This document shows positions 24,026 through 36,191 of a stretch of 64,000 bases of DNA, piece after piece (within the stretch, counting starts at the first letter, position 1; each line of letters opens with the position of its first letter). A program made the translations under genes and the position numbers. The notes under the pieces are model-generated. The model made no database searches. It had not been told where the DNA came from and saw only the letters and a program-made list of their open reading frames with translations. This stretch comes from Ganoderma boninense. Its lineage: Eukaryota; Basidiomycota; Agaricomycetes; Polyporales; Polyporaceae. Location: the NCBI GenBank assembly GCA_002900995.3, contig CM035311.1:1798001-1862000 (forward strand), given 5' to 3'.

Positions 24026-25524
24026 GGCGAGAACGACGCTGGCAAGGGGAGAAAGACTTAGGAGACAGAAGGGGAGACAGGTACATTGGGCGAGGATTTC
24101 TCCTCATTTATACCCTCTTTCCTGGTCGGGGCCCCAGCGCCGGTATACTTGGATGGAGTTCGGTAAGTAGAAGGCACCCGAAGTCCCATCCATCAGACAG
24201 GTCGAGGGGGACTGGCGTCGATGACAGCACCTCGTCGCCGGTCGGGCGTCGGAAGACAAGACTGCCCTTCCGATCACCTATCCGACTTAAATAGGCATGA
24301 GCACAATGTCGAATGCGCGCGCGCCAGGCTTGCGGGTGCGCTTCCTTGGATGCTACTTAAGTGCTTATGGCAATGTTTGACCGATGCGATGGTATCAGTG
24401 CAGCAGGCGCAAAAGGTGAAGTGGCTGTTCCGAGTTAGGACATTACTATTGCTGGAGCCCGGCAGATCAACTCCCATTGTGAATGATGAAAATAAATACG
24501 CATTTTCGGATCCCCCACATGGATAAAATCCGTCGTGCTGGGTACTTACTCCGTTGAAAAGAAATCACAGACGGTGCTGGACTAGGTTCGGTCTGGCTGT
24601 GTTGACTGATATATCTTCCTCGTGATCAGGGGCATCTGCATATATATAATACAACGTTCAGCCTCACATTTTACGCCCAAGATGACACGGAGTGGGATCC
24701 GGACAGGACCCCGAGCTTCTTGAAACCAGGACAAGAACTTCTTGCATGGAGGAGATCATCCATAGTCACGGCGTAGTGAGTTCCTTTCCACGATCATTCC
24801 TTGAGATGTTACGATCACGATGATGAAGGAACTAGTTGCTGGTGAAATCATGCCAGAGTTGCCACGCGATAACCTGCTTGAAGTCGTGAGCTGGTCCAGC
24901 CATCGATTAATGCACTCCACAGCACGCTGCAGATTTCCCCAATCAGTCGAAGGACATTCGATGGTGATGAGTAAGTACTCAATACTTACTGTGAAGTTCG
25001 ACCCTGGATCACTCCCTGCCGCTAATCAAATCATCGTACGCGAGATTGCGGCGATTCTCGATCAACGACAGTGGACGCAAGTCTCGTGTCAGTACCTAAC
25101 TCCAGCTTGCTTTGTGCCTACCATGCGCAGCTGCTAAGTGCTTGAGCTTTGTAGCCCGTCAACCAAGCCTTGGTGGCGCGTTAGCGTCCATATGTTTCTC
25201 AGCATAACAACGAAAATACAGCGGCACAACATGAACTGGTGAGTGTGCGATCTGCGTGCACTGGGCGAAGAGTCGGCGCCCGTTTATCAAACCAAGCTGA
25301 CCAGTAATCGCGCTAGGGCTTTGGATTCAAGTAATGCGGCTCCCACCACCGTGCGACCCTCATGTCATAGCCAGTATTCATCGGCGCAAGTGCACGTAAG
25401 TAAACATCTTTGGAAGGAACATGGAATGCTCAGAGGGTCTTCGGCGTTGACAAGGAGATTTTGCACCTGTCGACTCACGATAAAGAGCTGGTGTAAACCC
25501 TAGAAGCAACGTTACCCTCTCTCC
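24026..25524. promoter_or_regulatory. Divergent intergenic region, P450 / AAD-like reductase
   Basis: About 1.5 kb between divergent starts. Apart from the P450 TATA box no gene could be supported. Open frames such as 24820-25137 plus are short and unrecognised. Confidence 0.4.
24106..24112 (-). promoter_or_regulatory. TATA box of the P450 gene
   Basis: TATAAAT on the minus strand, ending about 81 bases upstream of the P450 ATG. The position and match are good for a regulated fungal promoter. Confidence 0.6.
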
Positions 25525-27539
25525 ATGTCGCGAATTCTCCCCCCTCTTCCGTCTTCACAGTCCGGAACGGAGCTGGGTCGCTACAGAGTGCGTGGACTGT
25601 TTTTGCAAAAAGGCTGCTTACTCGCAAGCCATGCTGATCCAATGGCATCGTGTCCTGTAGCTCCTGGCGCCGTCAGCCGGTGGTATGCATTCCTCCTAGT
25701 GCCCAGTTACTTAATCGACACCCAGAGACCTTGTTTACGGTATTACGTTTTGATCACAGTGCGTGTGTCGCCACTATGTCTTGGAGCGATGTCACTCGGA
25801 CAGGCTTGGGCGGAAACTATGGCCGGTGGTACGATTCCCTACCAAAAGTGCATGCCATCGTGTTAATTTGTCCCATTTGAAGGAACGACTGAGGAGGAGG
25901 CATTCAAGGCGCATCCAGGCATGGAGGCAGTTGTCTTTACGTGTTGATGCCGAAGAACGGAATGCCTTAGTTTCTTGACACCTTCTGGGAGAATGGTGGA
26001 AACTTCATCGACACCGCGAACAGTTATCAAAGCCAAGAGGTACGCGTAGTACGAAGTTTCGAACTTCAACATGCAGATATACATACTACGTCGATGGTAG
26101 AGCGAGAAGTTGCTCGGCGCATGGGCGAAAGCCCGAGGGATTCGGGACCAACTGGTAATTGCTACGAAGTATACCATCGGATACAAGAACGACGACGCAG
26201 ATGTTAAATTGAAGGTGTGTATAAAGGAATGCTTCCCGATAGGCAAGCTGACTATGAAGTGACTGTTCTAGGTCAACTACCAGGGGAATCATCGGAAAAG
26301 TCTCGTTCTCTCGGTAATATTATATTCCTTCCCGAAAGGGACTAGTACTACTGCGACATTGACGAGCATTGACGTGGTTCTCTGGAATCCAGGTGGAAGA
26401 CAGCCTTATTAAGCTGCAGACCAGCTACATCGACTTGCTGTACCTGCACCTGTATGTACATATTCGATCATTGCCATGTGTATTTGGGGAGAGACGACAA
26501 GCCATTCCACAGATGGGATTATTCGACTTCGATTCCAGAGGTCATGCAGGCTTTGGACTCACTTGTCAAGGCAAACAAGGTCCTATATCTAGGAATTTCG
26601 GACACCCCTGGTACGAGTTCCCACAAATGACCAGTTTCAAACCTCGGCTCACGTTCACCGTTCAATTCTTACCTTCTATCATAGCCTGGTTAGTGGTCAA
26701 AGCAAACGAGTATGCTCGGGCACACGGGATGGCGCAGTTCGTAGTCTGTAAGTGTTAAACTCTCGCATGGCGATTTAATCTTCCTCGTTGACTCGGTCCA
26801 CTTTCATCGGGACCCCAGATCAGGGATTATGGAGCCTGACGACCCGCGACCTCGAGCGAGAAATTCTACCCATGTGTCGCGCAGAGGGGATGGGCATTGC
26901 GCCTTGGGGCGTCCTTGGACAGGTGCGTGCATCAATCGGACACTGGCTCAGGTACGCACGCGGCGATAAGTACCTGGTGATATTTTCTTGTATTACGTAT
27001 GTGCTTCTACGCGTGCCAATTTCTGACCTCCATCCAATTGGGCGACGTTGACTTTGAGCATCCGCAGGGCAAGTTCAAGACCGAGGCCGAGATCAAGAAC
27101 CGGTCCGCGGTGCGATTCAATATGCCGCAGACCGCCGAGGAGAAGAGCGTCAGCGCGGCCCTGGAGAAGGTAGCGGAGGAGGTGGGTAGCGGGGCCACGT
27201 TGGGCTCGATTGCAGTTGCGTGGGCGATGAACAAGTCCCCATACGTCTTCCCCATTGTCGGTGGCCGCAATCCCCAACAATTGGAGGAAGTCATCAAGGT
27301 CGGTGATCAATTCAGGGTGTCATCGGCTGCAACGTATGACTTAAAATCTGTATACCTCGGTTGTTTCAGGGCCTTGACATTGTCCTCACCAAGGAACACC
27401 GTTCGAGCTTGGCTTCCCGTACTTGCCCTTGTTCGGGACTGATCCAGCGCTTGGAGATGGTCGCCCAGGATACTTCGTGGCTGTCGCAGGCCCAGTGAAA
27501 TACGTCAAGGCTTCGGCATCTATCATCCCCGGGGCCTGA
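25525..27539 (+). pseudogene. Aldo/keto reductase, aryl-alcohol dehydrogenase-like, 3' frameshift
   Basis: At least ten exons can be joined: MSRILPPLPSSQSGTELGRY, VSPLCLGAMSLGQAW, FLDTFWENGGNFIDTANSY (catalytic Asp and Tyr), LLGAWAKARGIRDQLVIATK (catalytic Lys), [20 protein letters not shown] (His), [68 protein letters not shown] and SIAVAWAMNKSPYVFPIVGG. This is the fungal AAD family (AKR9 type), which reduces aryl aldehydes with NADPH. Near the end, GLDIVLTKEH is followed directly by PFELGFPYLPLFG in another frame (break at about 27398), as if some 22 bases had been lost. Read as is, the protein ends early at 27498. One intron (25909-25970) starts with GC rather than GT. It may be a recent pseudogene, an allele with an altered tail, or an assembly error. 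Confidence 0.8.
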
Positions 27540-28662
27540 GGCTTGCGACCTGAATACTCTGCCTCAATTGGATCTACCGAGACATGTATGTGAGTAAATC
27601 ATTACCTTTGCCAATTTACCTCCTGGCTCTGTGTTCCTGATATCGTCCCTCTCGACAGCTTCCGAATGTGGAGGATATGCAGACTGTGTATAAGTAGTAT
27701 GCCGAGAGGATCCCGGGAGACCGGTGGCAAATCCTACCTCCTGTGGCACTTATGTTCAATTGTTTCAATATCAATCTACCAATGAACACCCCCCCCCGCT
27801 GACTCATACCGGAGTTTCAAGCATGCATTCACGATGCTCCCGTAATTGTTCCGTGACCACCCCAGCTAAGAGTTTGACGTGACTGCATCGGTTGCAATAA
27901 GTAGTGACCGTATGAGCCGGATTATGCACCGGCCGTTCTGGAAGCGCAGTGCACATGCATAGGGGAGGTACCAAGCACCATGATGCACTAATACGGTATA
28001 GAGGAAAGACGCGAGTTAGTACAATCTCATCCAAGGCAAGCGATCGATCGACAACACCTGGAGGTGAGTACTATAACTGTTGTGTTTAAAAGTGTGGGCG
28101 GTCAGAATGAACTAAACGATTCAGGCACGCTTGAGTGAGCTCGTACAGAACCACAGGTACCTTACGCATGCAGACACGTTAATTCTGTTCTGAACATGCA
28201 GATTGAATCCATGCGCCGTTAAGTTTTGTCTGTGAGTGCAGTGTGGGGCTCAAGATGCTAACTAGATACAATCGACGGACGATATGGATTCTGGAATACT
28301 TGACAATGTCTGATGTTCAGTCAACTGCCAGGATGGGAAGGCCAACACGCACAGGATGCGATGGCACAAAAGAATCCATAACGAGAAAAATATACCCCGA
28401 GTCGAGCTCATCTTTTGGGTCCACAGGTTCCAAATCGGTGTTCATTATTTTCGGCAGCGAAAGGCCAAGTATGCGGAACCCGCGATCGGTGGTGGATAAA
28501 GGGTCGACGGTTGACCGTAAGCAAACGGCTGTCTCCGGCTAGCGTTTCTAGGACTAAAAGTTACCTGCTGAGCAGTCCAGCCGCGTCCTTTGGTGTAAAC
28601 AGCACAACATAAGCCGGAGGAGAACACACCGACGTCTCATTCCAAGAAGATTACAACGGCTT
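27540..28662. other. Convergent intergenic region, no gene seen
   Basis: About 1.1 kb between the AAD-like gene and the HD-domain gene 3' end. A run of nine or so C residues is near 27789. No open frame resembles a protein. Confidence 0.45.
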
Positions 28663-29822
28663 TCAAACTTCCTTTCGTTGTGGTCGTACAGATCCCGTTC
28701 CCTCTTCTCGAGCATTTTTCATCTGTTCCCTTTCGGCGGAGAGCGCCTGACCCCACTCTTTAACTTCTGGGTGTTTGAGGAGCGGCAAGCTGCTATCAAA
28801 GAATGGCTGCAATGTTTGCATACCATAGTTCTTCTCATATTCGAAGGCTGGATAATGGTGAGTTTGCCCCAAATGATGCAAAACGCCGCGCTTACCTTGG
28901 GAGGCCATCTCGAATCGATCAAGATCTGGTTTGTGAGGACAATTCAATGTCGAAAAAGTTAGGGAAAGGAAGGCCTCACCCTTGACAAACTGTGCTTCTT
29001 TACTTTCGCCCTGTTCATATTCCTGAACACCACGCTAAGTATGCGGGCAACACCGTTGATGTTTGGGATGTCATACGTTCCATAGATCCAGGATCCGCTG
29101 AGCGGCTGGGCTATCGTGTAACATCTCGTGGACGAAGTTATGCATTGCTTCCTGTTCACCTCGAGTCGGAAGGAAATCAGGCGAAATGATTTGTGCGGGT
29201 ACGTACTGCTTCCAGCCGATGTTTTTCAGCCTTCAGAATGCCTTCTCGAGGCGCAATGTCTCCGACTAACTCGGGTCAGAATCCCAAGCAAACACACAGG
29301 GGGTAGGCTTCACCTTGCGCCTCTGCAAGATCATGCACCAAGGCTATCATAACGCACCTACGTCTCGATGAGCTGAGGGGTAGCTTATCTTTGCAAGTAG
29401 TGCCTTACTTCGAGAGGTCGAGACTGGGATCCGAAGCACACATCGCGAAAATCGCCATGCGATACATGTGATCTGAAATGCTGAACGAGAGTTATGTGAG
29501 CTGAGGTTCGAACTTGCTGACTGATACAAGCTGCGTACCTTTCCGGACCAGGTACCTACTCGGCGAGATCATGATAAGCAGTACACAGGTTGGATTCTGA
29601 CACTCTTACTTTGTGGTTGACCCATCCGGTCCTCTTCTGAGTCTGTCAGGATATAATGATGATGTTCACGTCTCATACCAAAACGCGGGTTGCCATACGG
29701 CATACCTTCAGCCGCTCCAATATATGAAAGAAGGCGAGCCTGTCTTGTGCAACATCCCCTGACGAGACGTATAATGGAGGAAAGACCCGCTTTGAGGATG
29801 CGACGGTGTGCTCGTTGGCCAT
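28663..29822 (-). CDS. HDDC2: HD-domain 5'-deoxynucleotidase, HDDC2/Ygk1 type
   Basis: Ten small exons (29822-29706, 29642-29610, 29555-29539, 29480-29409, 29357-29314, 29265-29207, 29151-29077, 29022-28980, 28925-28896, 28847-28663) give 224 residues. The phosphohydrolase core is complete: SISDHMYRMAI (His), VMIALVHDLAEAQVGDIAP (the HD pair and Glu) and FVKDLDRFEMASQAFEYE (distal Asp). Human HDDC2 (204 residues) and yeast Ygk1/Ybr242w share this order. They remove the 5'-phosphate from deoxynucleoside monophosphates using divalent metal. Exon 3 is only 17 bases and completes PGPES-ISDHM. It starts 339 bases from the divergent Doa10 gene. The conserved core makes the identification firm although no single long open frame shows it. 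Confidence 0.92.
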
Positions 29823-30161
29823 CCCCGTCGGCCCGCGTCGAATATCTCTGTATATAACACTGGGTCTGAGGTGGAAACGAAGCTGTGGAAGTCGAGGTGT
29901 TCGTGGCAGAAGCATAAGAGGTGTTCTGCGGGGCAAGAGAGAAAGCATTCACACCATTCCAAAAGTCGCGGTCCGAGCGGAAGCGCCCGGATGACCGCAC
30001 GACCCCAACCCAAGTGCTGCAGGCGCCTCGCCGGCTCAGACCCCTCCACCATCCTCCCCCGCGTTCTCCACCTACCACCCTCCTCATATCAGGGTTTCGG
30101 CAACGATTCGACATCGCTGTCCCTCTGTTTCAACAGGAAACCACTGAAAGCAGCTAATCTC
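29823..30161. promoter_or_regulatory. Divergent promoter region, HDDC2 / Doa10
   Basis: 339 bases between two start codons in opposite directions, so both promoters must lie within it. No clear TATA box. Confidence 0.5.
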
Positions 30162-33100
30162 ATGCAGGAAGAGCAAGGTGAGCAAGGTGCGTCCTCGTTC
30201 TCTCCTCCGTTCTCCCGCCGCTACAACGATCCTTGCAGACACTTGCCGAATATGCAGCGCCCCCGCAGAACCCGGACAACCCTTGTTTTATCCTTGCAAA
30301 TGTTCCGGGACCATCAGGTACATCCACCAGGACTGGTGAGTCGATTCATCCTTTCCCTGGCATGCCGCTGAGCTGACCACCCGCAAGTTTGACAGAATGG
30401 CTGGCACACAGCAAGAAGAAGACGTGCGATGTTTGCAAGCATCCGTATTCGTTTACCAAGGGTATGTTATACACTCTATGCTGAGAGCTCTACCAATTCA
30501 CGACTCGTAGTATACTCAAAGGATATGCCTGAGAGGTTACCGATCCTCTTAGTTATGCGCCAGTTCTCTCGTCAAATCGTTTCCGCAATTTTGTTCGGTC
30601 TCCGCGCAGCTCTAGTGGCGGCCGTGTGGCTTGCAGCACTGCCTTGGTCGACGATATGGACTTGGAGGATGTACTTTGCGTTGGGCAATTCTGCGTGAGC
30701 ACCTCTTCGCCTATACCGCTTACCCTTATTCATGCCCCCGTCAGTGCATGGTGGATCAGCGCAGTGAAGAGAGACGCGCCCGATGTCGATTTCTACCCAG
30801 CCCCCGTCCTCAATAGCCCCGCCGTCAACGCCACGTCTACCAACACGACGGACGCTCAGCCTTCCGGCTCCCCATCTCTATTCTCTCATCCACTCTACCG
30901 AGCGATCTCGTCGGACATCTTCTCCGGTCAGATTATCGCATCTATAATTGTGCTGACTTTTGTCGCTATATTCCTTCTCCGGGAGTGGATCACCCAGAAT
31001 GCCCGTCCTGGAGTATTCGAGGACGGGGATGCGGGAGTTGAACCCGGCGCGGACGCTTTGCCGGCATTCCCGGAACTTCCACCTCCTCAACCTCCTGTAC
31101 ACCTCGCACCGCCAGCACTGCCTAGGCCACCGTCACCACCACCCATTGTTGCAGAACTTGTCCATGAGCGTGCGATCCCGATTCGGGATGACCGCTTTGT
31201 TCCGAGGGATGATGTGCCATTCCAAGCGCGAACTAAAAAGCCGCGTACGAGAGGGGACGTTCATGCCTCTGAGGATAGTCAGGAGGCGGGACCGTCGCAC
31301 GTCGGGAAGGGCAAGCAGAGGGCACACACGACCGCTCGCGAGGGACGCCGATCTCTGAGGCGTCGCCGGATCGGCCGAAGAACGAGGATGTTTGACGGGG
31401 ATGAAAGTTTTGACGAGAGCATGGGGTTGCACAACGACAAGAATTTCCGCCGACTGCGGTATGTCGCGCATAGGGCGGGAGACTTTGACGACGAACTCCG
31501 GAGGCGGAACGGCAGCTCCTCAATGTCGGAACCCGAGAAATGGCCGCCGGAGCGCAATCATAAGCGTCCTCGCGATCCGAATCGACTTCCTGCCTTCTCG
31601 GAGTTTACGTTCACCTACCCCTCACCGTCCACTACCAACGGGGATGGGCGTTCTCCCTCGCGGCCAGGTGTAGTGAGTTCTTACGAGGAGAGGGGTTTTA
31701 GCGATCCTCCCGCATACAGTCCTTTTGCAAGGTCTCTGTCGCGTCGTGATCTCGACTCAGATGACGACTCAGATGAGCGTGAGCGAACGCCGACGAGGCC
31801 ATCCACGCCCATTCTCGGGGCGTCTCCCAGCGGGAGCTATGACTTGATCGACGCCGAAGACTTCGAAGCACCCACAAGTCCAGTGCAAGCTTCTCCGTCT
31901 GCTGCTGGTTTGCGGCGGCCCCGGTTACCTTTCATGACGCTTCCTCCGTCGCCCGACCCATCGATCTCCGGAGAGGTGGTGCAGGGAGCCACTCCTCTCG
32001 CATCTCCCAGCCTGGCGACCTACCGTGCGCCCGAAGAGCTGGACGCGGACGGAGGCGGTGATCGCGACTACTTCCCCCACGAATACGACCCCGATGCACC
32101 GTTGCCACCGCTTCTCGACCTCGGGCTGACCAAAGAGGAACATGCGCAGTATTTCCGTGACCCATCTGAAGATGACACCGATTTTGACACCGACGAAGAA
32201 GAAGCGCGAGCCCGTGTCCACCGAGGGGTAGAGGCGCAGGGGGTGCGTGCGCAGGAGATGGCAGAGATGGCGGACGAAGAGTTAGATGTGGACGACGAGG
32301 GCGATGTTGACATGGATGACCTGCAGTGGACGGACGACGATCCCTTACATGAGGATGATGACGACGAAGAGGAGGAGGGAGGTCAGGGCGTCGTGCAGAT
32401 CAGAGAGGAGTTCCCCGGACCGTTCGCTGGAGGTGAAGGTATGCGCGAGGGTTTGCCTGTGCGAGAGAGGAGGGAGCTGAGGGTTGTACTAGGCCAGCCT
32501 CCGGAACCACCGGCGCCACAGGACGATTTCGACGCCGAAGTCAACATTGAGGACGACATGGATGGCGCTTTAGAAGCCATCGGACTGCGTGGACCGCTTG
32601 TCGGTGTGCTACAAAACGTACGTGATATTCTACCTTTGACAGGATCCCTGCTAATATGCTCGCCATACAGGCTGTGCTGATGACTTTCATTCTGGACACC
32701 ACGATCGGACTAGGAATATGGTTGCCCTTCACCATCGGGAAGTCCACAGCACTATTGACGGTCAGCAGCTAGCCTTTGACAGTAAAATTTCAGCTGATCT
32801 TTGACCCCTTTCAGCTTAATCCCCGTCGAGCGATGCAATTAATCCATCTACCCTTGCGGTTAATCCGGCTCGTCACGGATCCCGTCGTTGATTCGGTCCT
32901 TCTGCTCGTCTCTAAGCTCTTGCTGCCCCCACTAGCACAATTTGGTGAAGCGGTACTGTGTTCAGGCCTGCGTATCATCGCTAGCGGACTGGGTCAAGAC
33001 CACGCAGACAAGCTTGCAGACCTATCCTCTGATGCAGTAAGTGGTTGCGCGACATTTGATTCAAAAATTGCTCATCTATGCTTGTAATTACAGTACGGTA

Positions 33101-35486
33101 ATGTCCTCACGTTCACCTCCAAGATCATGAACCGCTCGACTTCATGGACCTCTTCGTCTTCGGACGTATCTGTTACCGAGCCACTATCTTCGGTCCTTTA
33201 CCGCGCCCTGGAGGAAGACACTACGATCATGCGTGTGGTGGAACCATATTTTGCGCCCTTAGGGAAGAATGTTCGGGAGTGGTCCGGAGAAGGGAAGACG
33301 TCGTGGGTCCGCTTCGCTACTGGGGACACGCCGAACGACCGAGCGTTTGCTGTGGTCCTCGGATATACCGTCGTCGGTCTGCTTTTGGCTATATACCTCA
33401 ACGTCCTCACCGTGGGCAGCATGAGGAGCGCTAGTCGTGCAGTGCGAAACGCTGTCCGGCAGCAGCTACTTGTGGTCAAGGTCGCAGCATTCATCGTCGT
33501 CGAACTGGTTGTATTCCCCCTCGGATGTGGCGTCATGCTAGACGTTTGCACTGTATGGCTGTTCCCGCAAGGCAGCTTCCGTTCACGAGCTGCGTTTTTG
33601 ATGTATGCCCCTTTGACCGCTGTGTTCTACCATTGGGTGCTGGGCACGATGTTCATGTACGTCACCTTCCATCTATTGCTCTGCCGCATACTTATAGGCT
33701 TGTGGGCTGCAGGTACCAATTTGCTGTCCTGCTGTCTGGATGCCGTGGAATCATGCGGCCTGGAGCTATGTGGTTCATCAAGGACCCCCAAGACCAGAAC
33801 TTCCACCCTATCCGGGACATTCTGGAACGACCGACTCTGACGCAAATTCGCAAGCTCTTACTGAGCGCCATGATGTACGGCTTCGTTGTCGCGAGTGGAG
33901 TGGCAACCGTCTCGGGCATACTCAGGATCTTCAGTCGCACTGTCATGCCCTTCCGGTGGAAGATAAGGTACGTCAGAATCCGACGTCGAGTGCACATAGA
34001 TACTGATCTTTACTCTTCAGGGAACCTTTGTCCGAGGTGCCAGTCGACCTGATTCTGCTTCAACTGGTCTTACCATACACAATGGAAACCTTTCGCCCGC
34101 GGAAAGCCTTGAGACGGTTCGGCTCTTTCACCTGGAGATACCTCGCATCGCGACTTCGCCTCTCGTCATACATGTTCGGTGGGCGCTTTAGTGCCGAGGA
34201 ACTCACGCCTAAGAATTGGTCTTGGAGGTCCTTGCTCATCCAGGACGGCATCCAAATGGACGATGATGAGGCACTTCATGACGGTGGTTTCCGACGCGTA
34301 CCAAACAGTGATAACGTGGCCCTCGTAAGGAACTCACCTGCGACCGCCCTAGTCCTTGAAGACGGTACTCCAATCGACGAGGCTGCAAGACAACTCATCG
34401 ACGCGCAAAACGCAGAAGCCCAGAAACAGAAACGTCCCATCAAAGACGACTACACAGTGGTCTACATCCCGCCGAACTTCAGATACCGAGTCATCACGTT
34501 CCTCGTATGCCTATGGACCATCGGCTCCGTCATGCTTGCATCTGTTCTTGCCGCTCCAATACTCGTGGGACGAGGGTTCTTCAGACTGTTAATATCCCGC
34601 GATGTCCATGATGGCTATTCTTTCATCGTTGGATTCTACCTCATCTGGGCGTGTTGGCTCATCAGTGCTTCGCTGGATCGCATGGACAAGCGTCGCCAGC
34701 GTCGCTGGAGTGGAACGGACCCCCGCGCCGAGTGGGCGCTGTTCGTTGTCAAACGCGCTCTCCTCTGGATCGCCCAAGCCTTGTACATGACGATTACCCT
34801 GGGCATCATTATTCCGACCCTCGTCGGACTGGTCTTCGAGCTCTACATCGTCCAGCCAATCCGGCATACAGCCAACCCGTTGATGGAACCCCGCATCCGC
34901 CTCGTGGACATGTGGGCTCTGGGTTTGCTGTACAGCAAGATTATCATTCGAACGTTGCGCATGCACCCACCTACCCAGGGTCTGATGCGGGGGCTAGACC
35001 GAGTATGTCCTCAGTGTCTCGTATACAAAGGTTCCTAGGCTGACTTTAATTTCCACAGCTGGTGCGGAATGGTTGGACTCATCTTGACCCCATGCGCGCG
35101 ACAAAGGACGTTATACTCCCGCTGGTTGCAGGGCTGGCTGGGATGATTGTCCTCCCTGCTGTCGTGTTGTGGGGCATCCAGCGAGCCGTCACCCTTCCCA
35201 TGGATGGAGACTTCCTATGTGAGCTGTTTTCCACGCACATATGCTGAATTTCCTCGAGTCTAACCTGTTTCTAGTCTTACATGTCTACCCTGGAATATTC
35301 ACCGCGGCTGGGCTGATACACGGGGCCTTTGCCTTGTCGAAAGTCCTGGGGTCTTGGTCACAAACCATTCGCGACAAAGAGTTCCTCGTGGAAATGCGCT
35401 TGCGCAACTTAGAACCAGACCAGGAGAAGAGTGTCGAGCAGCAGGAAGATGCAAAGGTGGAGATTATCACAGAAGTAGAAGAGTAG
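30162..35486 (+). CDS. SSM4: ER membrane E3 ubiquitin ligase Doa10/Ssm4 (MARCH6 type)
   Basis: The protein opens with a RING-CH finger spread over the first exons: DTCRICSAPAEPGQPLFYPC, then [20 protein letters not shown] and KKKTCDVCKHPYSF, giving the C4HC3 ligands. Hydrophobic helices follow (LVAAVWLAALPW; IASIIVLTFVAIFLL). There is then a long acidic, disordered insert from about 31.0 to 32.6 kb, with runs such as DEDDDDEEEEGGQG. The C-terminal half has many transmembrane segments and the conserved Doa10 stretch RPGAMWFIKDPQDQNFHPI. It ends with a short charged tail, VEIITEVEE. Doa10 sits in the ER and inner nuclear membrane and ubiquitinates misfolded proteins and regulated sterol enzymes for proteasomal degradation. 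Exon 1 has two overlapping in-frame 5' splice sites. Confidence 0.95.
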
Positions 35487-36191
35487 TCTAGGCTTGCGCT
35501 TTCACCGGGACTATATACATTCACGCATCGTATGTTGGATTCACCATGTACCATTGTAGCCTTATCCACCAATCCTACTCCGCAAAACCGGTAATCCGAA
35601 TGTAAGCTTTATTATCAGAACCTGATGCTGGTGAGATCCGTTGGTTTACAGAGTACTAGTACCGAGTCGTCTCCAAAAAAAACCTCGTCCAGCTCGGCTA
35701 GAGGTCTCTCGCCGACACTGATGCCAGCACATTGTCATTGCAGCACAAGAAGCTCAGCATCACCCTATGCTGAGTGAAGCTGGGCGTGCGCACAGAACCG
35801 CGGGCGCTTCTCGTCGCGCAATGCATCCAGGTCGACGAACAGCAAACAGCATCCGTCGACGTCCTTGTCCGAGTTGCCAGAGATCTCGGTCATCGTGCTT
35901 GACCACCCGTTCAGGGCAAGTTCGCGGGCTAGAGTGGGAGAGAACGACGCAGACAACGCGGCCCGCTCTATGGCAAAAACCTACGGTGTACTTATCCCAA
36001 TTCGTGCTGGATGATCGCCACTCTAGTTGTTCTTTTTACATTCAGATCGTCTCGTTGACGAATTGACCAAGAAAAGAACAAGAATACTATATACTGTTGG
36101 TACTGATTAGCATCGCGAAGCAGCAAGACATAACCTGAAGATGCCACACACACCTTCATCTAGGGATACAAACTCTCCTCAGCTTACGCCT
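35487..36191. other. Convergent intergenic region, Doa10 / CBS
   Basis: About 700 bases holding two 3' UTRs. A 63-codon minus-strand frame at 35765-35956 was considered, but it has no recognisable domain and no homologous CBS-domain features. Confidence 0.45.

Noticed and set aside
24820..25137. 105-codon plus-strand frame between P450 and AAD-like gene
   Set aside because: No domain, and flanking sequence shows no exons that would extend it.
27786..27800. Poly-C run considered as a repeat or telomere-like tract
   Set aside because: A single short homopolymer with no repeat unit around it.
35765..35956. 63-codon minus-strand frame downstream of CBS, considered as a missing CBS-domain exon
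   Set aside because: The sequence does not resemble CBS domains and is separated from the CBS stop by more than 200 bases without a splice pair.
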